Program-made: the position numbers and the translations under genes
Notes under the pieces: generated by a model
What the model saw: the letters and a program-made list of their open reading frames with translations, nothing else
What the model was told of the DNA's origin: nothing
Database searches by the model: none
Shown here: piece after piece, positions 1 to 5,779 of the stretch
Position numbering within the stretch: the first letter of the stretch is position 1
How the letters are laid out: every line of letters starts with the position of its first letter
DNA from: CAXGUU01 sp964012875
GTDB taxonomy: Bacteria > Pseudomonadota > Gammaproteobacteria > Ga0077536
Direction: 5' to 3'
Assembly: GCA_964012875.1 (NCBI GenBank)
Contig: CAXGUU010000213.1
Coordinates: forward strand, 1 to 5,779
DNA length: 5,779 nucleotides

Positions 1-1
1 T

Positions 2-88
2 GGCGCCCGCTCGATTCTGAACGAGGTTGCCGCAGAGGGTAGCGACGACCAGAAGGTCGAGGCGCAGAGCCTGCTTTCTCAGCTGTGA
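2..88 (+). CDS. fimV: C-terminal fragment of a FimV-like protein (5' end outside window)
   Basis: Only the last 28 codons and a TGA stop are visible. The peptide (ILNEVAAEGSDDQKVEAQSL, followed by LSQL) resembles the end of the FimV C-terminal domain, a TPR-like helical hairpin typically of the form 'A-R-x-I-L-x-E-V-x-x-E-G-x-x-x-Q-x-x-E-A-x-x-L-L'. FimV is a large inner-membrane protein with a periplasmic LysM domain and a cytoplasmic TPR tail. In Pseudomonas-type bacteria it acts in type IV pilus assembly, twitching and polar organisation. The call is supported by position: fimV commonly lies directly upstream of truA in gammaproteobacteria and betaproteobacteria. The fragment is too short to exclude another TPR protein. 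It is followed by an 86-bp gap before truA. Confidence 0.7.
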   Translation, partial: GARSILNEVAAEGSDDQKVEAQSLLSQL

Positions 89-107
89 GTGAGACGCTGT
101 CGAACAC

Positions 108-121
108 GCGCAGAGCTGCGC
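108..121. other. Short inverted repeat between fimV and truA
   Basis: GCGCAG and CTGCGC form a perfect 6-bp inverted repeat separated by 2 bases, 20 bp after the fimV stop. It could form a small hairpin (about 5 bp once a 4-base loop is allowed). No T-run follows, so it is not a convincing intrinsic terminator. The role is unknown and it may be chance. Confidence 0.3.
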
Positions 122-174
122 AGAATTCGTCGCCGAGCCGGGTCCGATAAACTGCCCAAATACGGGGTCTCGAC

Positions 175-996
175 GTGACGCGTATTGCCGTCGGCGTTGA
201 ATACGATGGCCGCCAGTTCAGCGGCTGGCAGACCCAACGTGGCGAGCGCACGGTTCAGCAGGCAGTCGAATATGCGCTCTCTTGCGTCGCGAATGCACCT
301 GTCGAACTGATTTGCGCGGGACAAACGGATGCTGGCGTACACGCGACCTACCAGGTTGCCCACTTCGACACGTCGGCCGAACGCTGGCCACGAGGCTGGG
401 TGCTGGGAGCGAATTCAAACTTGCCCGCCGACGCCAGTGTGATTTGGGCGAAGCAGGTCAGCGACGATTTCCATGCGCGGTTCAGTGCCCGCGCGCGGGC
501 CTACCAATACCTCATCTGCTGCCGCCAATCACGACCTGGCTTATGGCACGGCAAAACAGCATGGGAACATCAACCACTCAATGTCGAACTCATGAGCGAG
601 GCGTGCCAGTATCTTGTGGGCGAACACGACTTTTCTGCGTTTCGCGCAAGTGGTTGCCAGGCGCGCTCTCCGGTTCGCACGATCAGCGATCTGTCCATTG
701 AGTCCCGCGCCGGGCAAATCGTTCTCTCAGTTACCGCCAATGCGTTTCTGCAACACATGGTGCGTAACTTGGTCGGTGTGTTGCTGAAAATAGGCCGCGG
801 CGAACGGCCTCCCGTATGGGCTAGGGAGGTGCTGGTAAGCCGCGACCGCTCGTCTGGCGGAATTACGGCGGCACCGGACGGACTGTATCTTGTCGACGTA
901 AGCTACGAGGAAAAATTCGACTTACCCGCTGCGCAGCCGTTGCAAGCGCACCTGCCGTTTTTCTCCGGCGCCGGGTTCCCGGATGAACGCGGCTAG
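175..996 (+). CDS. truA: tRNA pseudouridine(38-40) synthase TruA
   Basis: Cytoplasmic enzyme that isomerises uridine to pseudouridine at positions 38, 39 and 40 of the tRNA anticodon arm. The 273-aa product is close to the 270 aa of E. coli TruA and covers the whole family. Visible landmarks: the N-terminal strand and Trp motif (VEYDG...SGWQ, residues 8-19), the catalytic-loop motif AGQTDAGVHA (48-57) with catalytic Asp52, the ARFSARAR-Y-Q-Y block (101-112) with the family Tyr at about 110, HDFSAF (151-156), and FLQHMVRNLVG (191-201). The motif is normally GRTD, but residue 50 here is Gln (codon CAA, 322-324) rather than Arg; see findings. The start is GTG at 175, chosen because the product then begins exactly at the family N-terminus (M-T-R-I-A-V-G-V-E-Y). 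Only a weak GGGG (164-167) lies 7 bases upstream as a possible ribosome site. The C-terminal tail after residue 245 is not obviously conserved. Confidence 0.95.
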   Translation: MTRIAVGVEYDGRQFSGWQTQRGERTVQQAVEYALSCVANAPVELICAGQTDAGVHATYQVAHFDTSAERWPRGWVLGANSNLPADASVIWAKQVSDDFHARFSARARAYQYLICCRQSRPGLWHGKTAWEHQPLNVELMSEACQYLVGEHDFSAFRASGCQARSPVRTISDLSIESRAGQIVLSVTANAFLQHMVRNLVGVLLKIGRGERPPVWAREVLVSRDRSSGGITAAPDGLYLVDVSYEEKFDLPAAQPLQAHLPFFSGAGFPDERG

Positions 997-1072
997 TTCC
1001 GGACAGCGCCTGACAAGCTGTTGCCAGATGGTTGGTTACAGCTCTCGGCTATCGAAGGCAGCCTGTAGATGG

Positions 1073-1098
1073 GATAATTCCAGACCTCAGTTTATAAC
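1073..1098 (+). promoter_or_regulatory. Possible promoter region for trpF-trpB-trpA-accD-folC
   Basis: The 119-bp truA-trpF gap (997-1115) is the largest gap in the window and the last before the tightly packed genes. It becomes AT-richer towards its end and contains two -10-like hexamers, GATAAT (1073-1078) and TATAAC (1093-1098), each 5 of 6 matches to TATAAT. Neither has a good -35 hexamer at 16-18 bp spacing. The gap also shows no intrinsic terminator after truA and no Trp-rich leader ORF with attenuator hairpins. This is a weak candidate; transcription could equally read through from fimV or truA. Confidence 0.25.
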
Positions 1099-1115
1099 AA
1101 GCGGTCGCAACAATC

Positions 1116-1748
1116 GTGTCGGTAGTGCGCGTCAAATATTGCGGGATTACAAACCTTGAAGATGCGCAGTGCGCAACCGCACTTGGTGTCGATGCGCTCG
1201 GCTTCGTTTTCTACCGGCCGAGCCCCAGGTTCGTGACGCCTGCCGCCGCCGCAGAAATCATCAGCGCGTTGCCGCCATTCGTGTCTGCCGTCGGATTATT
1301 TGTCAACGCGACCGCTGCTGACATCGAAGCCGCGACAGCGATAGCCGGGATCGATACTATTCAGTTCCATGGCGATGAGTCGCCGGCCTTCTGTGCCCAA
1401 TTTCAACGGCCATGGATCAAGGCGATAGCGGTCAGGGAGCAAACAGACATCGCTGACGCCGCAGTAAAATTCGAAGCCGCGGGCGCGCTACTGCTCGATA
1501 CCTATAACGAGAAGGTTTACGGTGGGACTGGCGAGGTGTTCGACTGGAGCTTGATCGGCGAAACCCGCGCGAAGCCATTGATTCTTGCCGGTGGTTTGAC
1601 CGCAAGTAACGTAAGCGATGCCCTGCAACGGATTCGGCCATATGCCGTTGATGTCAGCGGGGGTATCGAAGTGGAAAAAGGGAAGAAAGACCCAGCAAAG
1701 ATGAAGGCATTTATCGAAAAGGTACGAGATTTTGAAACTGCAGCCTGA
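1116..1748 (+). CDS. trpF: Phosphoribosylanthranilate isomerase TrpF
   Basis: Converts N-(5-phosphoribosyl)anthranilate to the ribulose form (CdRP) by an Amadori rearrangement, the third committed step of tryptophan synthesis, in the cytoplasm. The 210-aa product is a stand-alone (beta/alpha)8-barrel of normal length. Landmarks: KYCGIT with catalytic Cys9, GFVFYRPSPR (29-38), GLFVN (60-64), QFHGDE (83-88), LLLDTY with catalytic Asp128, GGTGEVFDW (136-144), LAGGL (157-161) and DVSGGIE (179-185), the last two contributing to phosphate binding. It closely resembles the Pseudomonas-type stand-alone TrpF; it is not a TrpC-TrpF fusion. The start is GTG at 1116, giving the typical short M-S-V-V-R lead into the first strand. 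A second GTG at 1125 is possible, and no strong ribosome site is seen before either. Its last 17 bases overlap the start of trpB. Confidence 0.97.
   Translation: MSVVRVKYCGITNLEDAQCATALGVDALGFVFYRPSPRFVTPAAAAEIISALPPFVSAVGLFVNATAADIEAATAIAGIDTIQFHGDESPAFCAQFQRPWIKAIAVREQTDIADAAVKFEAAGALLLDTYNEKVYGGTGEVFDWSLIGETRAKPLILAGGLTASNVSDALQRIRPYAVDVSGGIEVEKGKKDPAKMKAFIEKVRDFETAA
1717..1722 (+). promoter_or_regulatory. Ribosome binding site supporting the TTG start of trpB
   Basis: AAAAGG lies 9 bases before the TTG at 1732, inside the trpF coding region. It is a fair purine-rich match to a Shine-Dalgarno sequence. It favours the TTG over the later in-frame GTG codons at 1756 and 1759, which have only weak purine stretches upstream. 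Confidence 0.5.
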
Positions 1749-2970
1749 CGAAGCCGTGGTGCCGCGACTTGGCCGCGAAACAGCCCTGCCCGATGAGAGC
1801 GGTCACTTCGGTATTTATGGCGGCCGCTTTGTCGCAGAAACCCTGATGGGCCCCTTGACCGAGCTCGAAGACGCTTACCGCAAGTACATGGCCGATGATT
1901 CGTTTCTAGCCGAGCTTGATGATGACCTGCGTAATTACGTCGGCCGCCCCTCACCGCTTTATTTCGCAAAGCGCTGGTCCGAAGCGGTGGGCGGCGCGAA
2001 CATCTATCTGAAGCGCGAGGATTTAAACCACACTGGAGCGCACAAAGTAAATAACACCATCGGTCAGGCCCTGTTGGCTGCTCGCATGGGTAAGCCTAGG
2101 GTCATCGCTGAAACGGGTGCTGGCCAGCACGGCGTAGCGACTGCAACTGTCGCTGCCCGCCTTGGTATGACTTGCTGCGTGTACATGGGAGAGGAAGATA
2201 TTCAGCGTCAGGCTGCCAATGTTTTTCGCATGAAACTCTTAGGCGCTGAAGTGCGGGCGGTCAGCTCGGGAGCCAAGACGCTGAAAGATGCTTTGAACGA
2301 GGCATTGCGCGATTGGGTCACCAATGTGGATGACACTTTCTATATCATCGGAACGGTCGCGGGGCCGCATCCTTATCCGGCGATGGTGCGGGATTTTCAG
2401 GCCATCATCGGACGCGAGGCGCGGACTCAGAGCATAGAGCAAACTGGGAGATTGCCGGACGCCCTGGTCGCGTGTGTAGGCGGAGGTTCCAACGCCATGG
2501 GTCTGTTCTATCCGTTTATTAACGATGACAACGTGCAGATGATCGGTGTTGAGGCCGGCGGCGATGGGGTCAAGACAGGACGTCACTCGGCGCCACTAAC
2601 GGCTGGCAGCCCGGGCGTGCTTCACGGCAACCGCACCTACCTGATGCAGGATGAATGCGGCCAGATTGAAGCGACCCATTCGGTTTCGGCCGGACTGGAT
2701 TACCCCGGGGTTGGTCCCGAGCACTCGTGGTTGAAAGATATCGGTCGCGCAGACTACGTAACTGTGACCGATACGCAGGCGCTTGAGGCATTTCATACCC
2801 TAACGCAAACAGAAGGGATTATTCCCGCGCTAGAATCCAGCCACGCGATCGCCTACACGGAAAAGTTAGCGCGTGAGCTGGGGCCGGGCAAAACCATCGT
2901 CATGAATCTGTCTGGCCGGGGGGACAAAGACATCCCCACTGTCGCCGCGCTGGATCGCATCAGCCTGTAG
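1732..2970 (+). CDS. trpB: Tryptophan synthase beta chain TrpB
   Basis: PLP enzyme that condenses indole, channelled from TrpA, with L-serine to give L-tryptophan in the alpha2-beta2 complex. The 412-aa product is full length, slightly longer than E. coli TrpB (397 aa) because of its N-terminus. Landmarks: HFGIYGGRFVAETLM (25-39), KREDLNHTGAHKVNN (94-108) with PLP Schiff-base Lys105, AETGAGQHGVATATV (126-140) with catalytic Glu127, GTVAGPHPYP (207-216), GGGSNAMG (250-257) for PLP phosphate, SAGLDYPGVGPEH (319-331) including the Asp323 of the domain-closure salt bridge, LESSHA (367-372), and LSGRGDKD (393-400) with Ser394 near the PLP ring nitrogen. This is the TrpB1 type that pairs with TrpA. 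The start is uncertain: TTG at 1732 overlaps trpF by 17 bp and has a ribosome site, while GTG at 1756 or 1759 would trim 8-9 non-conserved residues. Confidence 0.97.
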   Translation: MKLQPDEAVVPRLGRETALPDESGHFGIYGGRFVAETLMGPLTELEDAYRKYMADDSFLAELDDDLRNYVGRPSPLYFAKRWSEAVGGANIYLKREDLNHTGAHKVNNTIGQALLAARMGKPRVIAETGAGQHGVATATVAARLGMTCCVYMGEEDIQRQAANVFRMKLLGAEVRAVSSGAKTLKDALNEALRDWVTNVDDTFYIIGTVAGPHPYPAMVRDFQAIIGREARTQSIEQTGRLPDALVACVGGGSNAMGLFYPFINDDNVQMIGVEAGGDGVKTGRHSAPLTAGSPGVLHGNRTYLMQDECGQIEATHSVSAGLDYPGVGPEHSWLKDIGRADYVTVTDTQALEAFHTLTQTEGIIPALESSHAIAYTEKLARELGPGKTIVMNLSGRGDKDIPTVAALDRISL

Positions 2971-2994
2971 AGAAAAGAACCTGGCCGCCTGAAC

Positions 2995-3813
2995 ATGTCC
3001 CGGATATCCGATCGTTTTTCCGAACTGCAAGACGTGAGACGCAAGGGTCTCTTTACATTCATTACCGCTGGTGATCCCAACATCGAAAGCACCGCTGCAT
3101 TGATGCACAGCCTGGTTCGGGGCGGAGCCGACCTGATTGAACTTGGTGTGCCGTTTTCTGATCCGATGGCCGATGGCGAAGTTATTCAACGGGCGAGTGA
3201 GCGTGCGCTGGCACTGGCGACGAGCCTGGATGATGTCCTTGGCTGTGTGGAAACTTTCCGCGAAGATGATACGGCAACGCCAGTCGTCTTAATGGGCTAC
3301 CTGAATCCGTATGAGCGTATGGGGGCAGCGACATTCTCAGAGCGCGCGGCGCAGGTCGGCGTTGACGGCGTCCTGGTCGTGGATTTACCACCGGATGAAG
3401 CTGACGAGTTCAATACTTCGCTGAAATCTGCCGGCCTTGATCAGATTTTTCTTGTCGCACCAAATTCTTCCGAGGAGAGGATTGGAACGATTTGCCGTTA
3501 TGCTTCGGGGTTCGTGTACTTTGTCAGTGTAAAAGGTGTCACAGGGGATAAGGCGCTGTCGGTCAATGATGTGGCGGAAAGAATCGATTCGACCCGAAAA
3601 ATTTCCGGTATTCCGGTGGGTGTTGGCTTTGGCATCCGCACGCCTCAGGCTGCTGCTGCTGCGGCGGCGACAGCTGACGCCATCATTGTCGGTAGCGCGA
3701 TTGTCGAAATCATTGAGCAAGGAAACGAAGTCGCTGATACCGCAAGTAGAATCGAAACGTTCGTCGCCAGCCTGAGGGCAGCGATTGACGCCGGCCAGTA
3801 TGACCATACGTAA
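2995..3813 (+). CDS. trpA: Tryptophan synthase alpha chain TrpA
   Basis: Cleaves indole-3-glycerol phosphate to indole and glyceraldehyde-3-phosphate and passes indole through the tunnel to TrpB. The 272-aa product is a full-length (beta/alpha)8-barrel (E. coli 268 aa). Landmarks: FITAGDP (22-28), LIELGVPFSDPMADG (47-61) containing both catalytic acids Glu49 and Asp60, VLMGYLNP (98-105) with Tyr102, VVDLPPDE (128-135), VSVKGVTG (177-184), and the phosphate-binding GVGFGI (209-214) and VGSAIV (232-237). Position 62 is Glu where E. coli has Pro. Residues 219-225 are seven consecutive alanines. The ATG at 2995 gives the typical M-S-R-I start. The only upstream purine run, AGAAAAGAA (2971-2979), is about 15 bases away, so reinitiation after trpB, 24 bp upstream, is plausible. 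Confidence 0.97.
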   Translation: MSRISDRFSELQDVRRKGLFTFITAGDPNIESTAALMHSLVRGGADLIELGVPFSDPMADGEVIQRASERALALATSLDDVLGCVETFREDDTATPVVLMGYLNPYERMGAATFSERAAQVGVDGVLVVDLPPDEADEFNTSLKSAGLDQIFLVAPNSSEERIGTICRYASGFVYFVSVKGVTGDKALSVNDVAERIDSTRKISGIPVGVGFGIRTPQAAAAAAATADAIIVGSAIVEIIEQGNEVADTASRIETFVASLRAAIDAGQYDHT

Positions 3814-3819
3814 CCGCGC

Positions 3820-3824
3820 AGGAA
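3820..3824 (+). promoter_or_regulatory. Ribosome binding site for accD
   Basis: AGGAA lies 9 bases before the GTG start of accD, in the 20-bp gap after trpA. It supports GTG at 3834 as the real start, since there is no nearby ATG giving the conserved M-N-W-F-K-K-L-L-P N-terminus. Confidence 0.6.
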
Positions 3825-3833
3825 CCCGTTGAC

Positions 3834-4763
3834 GTGAATTGGTTCAAGAAACTTTTACCGACGAGCATTCGAACAGAGGCATCGGGTAAGCGCTCGATAC
3901 CCGAAGGTTTGTGGACGAGTTGCCCGTCTTGTAAGGCTGTGCTGTATCGCGCGGAGCTGGAGCGAAACGAAAGTGTTTGCATAAAGTGCGGCTTTCACAT
4001 GCGTATTGGCGCGCGCGAACGACTCGCACATTTTCTCGACGATGGCGACCAATCCGAGATCGGAACTGAACTGGCGCCCGTGGATTTTCTTAAATTCAAG
4101 GACAGTAAACGCTATAAAGACCGCCTCAACGCCGCGCAGAAGGCTACGGGTGAGTCCGATGCTCTGGTCGTGATCGAGGGTGCCGTGCATGGCATCCGGC
4201 TCGTCGCAGCGGCATTCGAATTTCGCTTCCTCGGTGGTTCGATGGGTTCGGTTGTAGGCGAACGCTTCGACCGCGCCGTCCAGCGTTGCCTCGAAGCCCG
4301 ATTACCGTTTGTGTGTTTCTGCGCTAGCGGTGGTGCCCGCATGCAGGAGGCGCTCGTGTCGCTGATGCAAATGGCAAAAACAAGCTCAGCTATCGCTCAA
4401 ATGCGAGAGCAGAGCCTGCCGTACATCGTGGTGTTGACCGACCCGACGACCGGCGGTGTTTCTGCGAGCCTGGGTACGCTCGGCGACGTTATTATTGCTG
4501 AACCCGGGGCACTGATTGGGTTCGCCGGGCCCCGGGTGATCGAGCAAACCGTACGGCAAGTTTTACCCGACGGATTCCAGCGCAGCGAGTTCCTCCTTGA
4601 ACACGGTGCTATCGACATGATCATCGATCGCCGCGAGTTGCGCGCACGAATAGCATCAATGTTTGCCATCTTGCGGCACGAGCCTTCACTGATGCCCCCG
4701 GTCTCGGACACGCTACAGGCCGACGACGGTGACTCGGATGCGGCAGGGGCGGCTGCAGTCTGA
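3834..4763 (+). CDS. accD: Acetyl-CoA carboxylase carboxyltransferase subunit beta AccD
   Basis: With AccA it forms the alpha2-beta2 carboxyltransferase that moves the carboxyl group from carboxybiotin on AccB to acetyl-CoA. The product, malonyl-CoA, feeds the first committed step of fatty acid synthesis in the cytoplasm. The 309-aa product matches the E. coli length (304 aa). An N-terminal four-cysteine zinc ribbon is intact: Cys30, Cys33, Cys49 and Cys52 (CPSC...CIKC). The crotonase-fold carboxyltransferase domain shows FLGGSMGSVVGE (132-143), ASGGARMQEALVSLMQMAKT (164-183), LTDPTTGGVSAS (201-212), IGFAGPRVIEQTVR (228-241) and GFQRSEFLLEHGAIDMI (247-263). The last 15 or so residues are acidic and alanine-rich with no family motif, as is common for AccD tails. 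In E. coli the zinc ribbon also binds accA/accD mRNA; the intact Cys set would allow this here, but that is inference. The start is GTG; the stop TGA overlaps the folC ATG. Confidence 0.97.
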   Translation: MNWFKKLLPTSIRTEASGKRSIPEGLWTSCPSCKAVLYRAELERNESVCIKCGFHMRIGARERLAHFLDDGDQSEIGTELAPVDFLKFKDSKRYKDRLNAAQKATGESDALVVIEGAVHGIRLVAAAFEFRFLGGSMGSVVGERFDRAVQRCLEARLPFVCFCASGGARMQEALVSLMQMAKTSSAIAQMREQSLPYIVVLTDPTTGGVSASLGTLGDVIIAEPGALIGFAGPRVIEQTVRQVLPDGFQRSEFLLEHGAIDMIIDRRELRARIASMFAILRHEPSLMPPVSDTLQADDGDSDAAGAAAV

Positions 4764-5779
4764 TGGTCGCTTCCGAACGTGCGGTAAATCCCCCTGTCGC
4801 ATTGCCGCCGCCGTCCGCTGAAGCCGGGTTGCCAGCCTGGTTGGCGTGGCTGGAAGCGCGTCACGGTAAACAGATTGATCTCAGTCTCGAACGCTGTCGA
4901 GAGGTTGCCGGCAGGCTGAATATCGGGCGTCCGGCTCCTATCGTGATTACAGTGGCCGGTACGAACGGCAAAGGTTCCAGTGTCGCGATGCTCGAAAGCA
5001 TCTACATCAACGCAGGCTATCGCGTCGGGACGTACACATCGCCGCACCTGCTGCGCTTTAACGAACGCATGCGTATTAATGGCCGGCCGCTCGACGATAT
5101 GGAGATTTGCCGCGGTTTCGATCAAGTCGAGCGCGAGCGACATTCAGTATCTTTGACCTATTTCGAATTCTCCACCCTTGCGGCGCTAGCACTATTCCAG
5201 CAAGCGAAGCTCGATATCCTGATCCTGGAGGTTGGCCTGGGCGGCCGTCTCGATGCGGTCAACATCATTGATCCCGACGTTGCTCTTATCGCTGCAATCG
5301 GACTTGATCACGAAGACTGGCTCGGCGAAACGCGCGAGGCCATCGGTCGCGAAAAGGCCGGAATAATGCGCCCCGGGGTACCAGTCGTGTGTTCCGATCA
5401 TGCGGTTCCCGCATCGATACCACAATGCGCATCTGAAGTCGGTGCAGAACTCGAATTGCTGGGCGCAGATTTCACTTTTGACATGGATCCCGCGACGGGG
5501 CAATGGCGCTGGTGGTCTGGCGCCGACGCGATAGATTGTTTGCCGGTGCCGGCGTTGTGTGGGAATCACCAACTGCGTAACGCGGCCGGCGTGATCAAGG
5601 TTGTACGTCTGCTGGCGCGGCGTGTTCCCGTTTCCAGCGAGCAAATAAAGCAGGGGCTGGTTTGCGTTCAGTTGCACGGCCGATTCCATGCCGTGCGCCG
5701 GCCACACCAGTACATCATGGATGTAGCGCATAATCCGCAGGCGGCAGCCGCTCGCGGCCATGGCGGGACGCATCGATGT
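4763..5779 (+). CDS. folC: Bifunctional dihydrofolate synthase / folylpolyglutamate synthase FolC (3' end outside window; frame break near the edge)
   Basis: ATP-dependent ligase of the Mur ligase family that joins glutamate to dihydropteroate and extends folate polyglutamate chains in the cytoplasm. The start ATG overlaps the accD stop (TGATG), which implies translational coupling. The 339 codons visible lack the end of a family of about 420-430 aa. Landmarks: P-loop VAGTNGKGSS (64-73), TSPHLLRFNERM (92-103), EVGLGGRLDAVN (156-167), GLDHEDWLG (180-188), REKAGI (196-201) with the usually carbamylated Lys198, CGNHQLRNA (266-274), GRF (306-308, preceded by His rather than the common Pro) and DVAHNP (320-325). 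After NPQAA the in-frame peptide becomes R-G-H-G-G-T-H-R-C, unlike the family. The next frame, from 5751, reads the expected L-A-A-M-A-G-R-I-D-V. No stop appears in frame before the edge. Confidence 0.93.
   Translation, partial: MVASERAVNPPVALPPPSAEAGLPAWLAWLEARHGKQIDLSLERCREVAGRLNIGRPAPIVITVAGTNGKGSSVAMLESIYINAGYRVGTYTSPHLLRFNERMRINGRPLDDMEICRGFDQVERERHSVSLTYFEFSTLAALALFQQAKLDILILEVGLGGRLDAVNIIDPDVALIAAIGLDHEDWLGETREAIGREKAGIMRPGVPVVCSDHAVPASIPQCASEVGAELELLGADFTFDMDPATGQWRWWSGADAIDCLPVPALCGNHQLRNAAGVIKVVRLLARRVPVSSEQIKQGLVCVQLHGRFHAVRRPHQYIMDVAHNPQAAAARGHGGTHRC

Noticed and set aside
126..153. Possible promoter before truA (TTCGTC, 16-bp spacer, TAAACT)
   Set aside because: Both hexamers match the consensus poorly, so I cannot separate this from chance.
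971..982. Inverted repeat CCGGGTTCCCGG at the end of truA, considered as a terminator
   Set aside because: It is a 5-bp stem with a 2-base loop inside coding sequence and is not followed by a T-run.
1028..1159. A 43-codon ATG ORF upstream of and overlapping the trpF start, considered as a trp leader peptide
   Set aside because: It has only one Trp codon, no adjacent Trp codons and no attenuator-type alternative hairpins, and it runs through the trpF start in another frame with no clear ribosome site.
3178..3183. Glu62 in TrpA next to the catalytic Asp60, where E. coli has Pro
   Set aside because: This position varies in TrpA proteins and both catalytic acids are intact, so it does not suggest loss of activity.
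4397..5143. Long open frame on the minus strand across accD and folC (248 codons)
   Set aside because: It lies antisense to two clearly conserved genes, and its translation shows no recognisable motif. It is a shadow of GC-rich codon use.
5192..5773. Long open frame on the minus strand (193 codons) at the right end
   Set aside because: It lies entirely antisense to folC, whose motifs are intact on the plus strand until about 5749.
1..5779. An undescribed system, mobile element, defence locus or CRISPR array
   Set aside because: Nearly all of the window is accounted for by six well-known housekeeping genes on one strand. I saw no direct repeats, integrase, transposase, tRNA gene or orphan ORF.

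Overview
This is an ordinary housekeeping stretch of a proteobacterial chromosome, with every gene on the + strand and short intergenic gaps. The proteins resemble their gammaproteobacterial and betaproteobacterial relatives most closely. The gene order fits groups such as the Xanthomonadales and many betaproteobacteria, where trpF, trpB and trpA sit between truA and accD. In Pseudomonas trpBA lie elsewhere, and in E. coli all trp genes lie elsewhere. GC content looks moderately high (roughly 55-60% by eye). I cannot name a genus; a gammaproteobacterium outside the enterics and pseudomonads is my best inference.

Layout: 2-88 is the 3' end of a gene whose product resembles the FimV C-terminus. 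truA (175-996) follows, encoding tRNA pseudouridine(38-40) synthase. After a 119-bp gap, the only plausible internal promoter region, comes a compact run: trpF (1116-1748), trpB (1732-2970), trpA (2995-3813), accD (3834-4763) and folC (4763 to the right edge, incomplete). trpF and trpB overlap by 17 bp, accD and folC overlap by 1 bp, and the other two gaps are 24 and 20 bp. Transcription as one unit and translational coupling are therefore likely.

How the genes work together: TrpF and the TrpA/TrpB synthase complex supply the phosphoribosylanthranilate isomerase step and the final two-part step of tryptophan synthesis. The intervening TrpC step and the earlier TrpE/G/D steps must be encoded elsewhere. 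AccD is the carboxyltransferase beta subunit of acetyl-CoA carboxylase (fatty acid synthesis). FolC adds glutamates to folates. TruA modifies tRNA anticodon arms. Apart from the trp genes these are separate pathways held together by conserved gene order.

I found no mobile element, CRISPR array, RNA gene, phage gene or undescribed system. Two points deserve checking. The folC reading frame appears to break about 30 bases before the right edge, and TruA carries Gln instead of the near-invariant Arg two residues before its catalytic Asp. Four of the five gene starts visible before folC are non-ATG (GTG, GTG, TTG, GTG).
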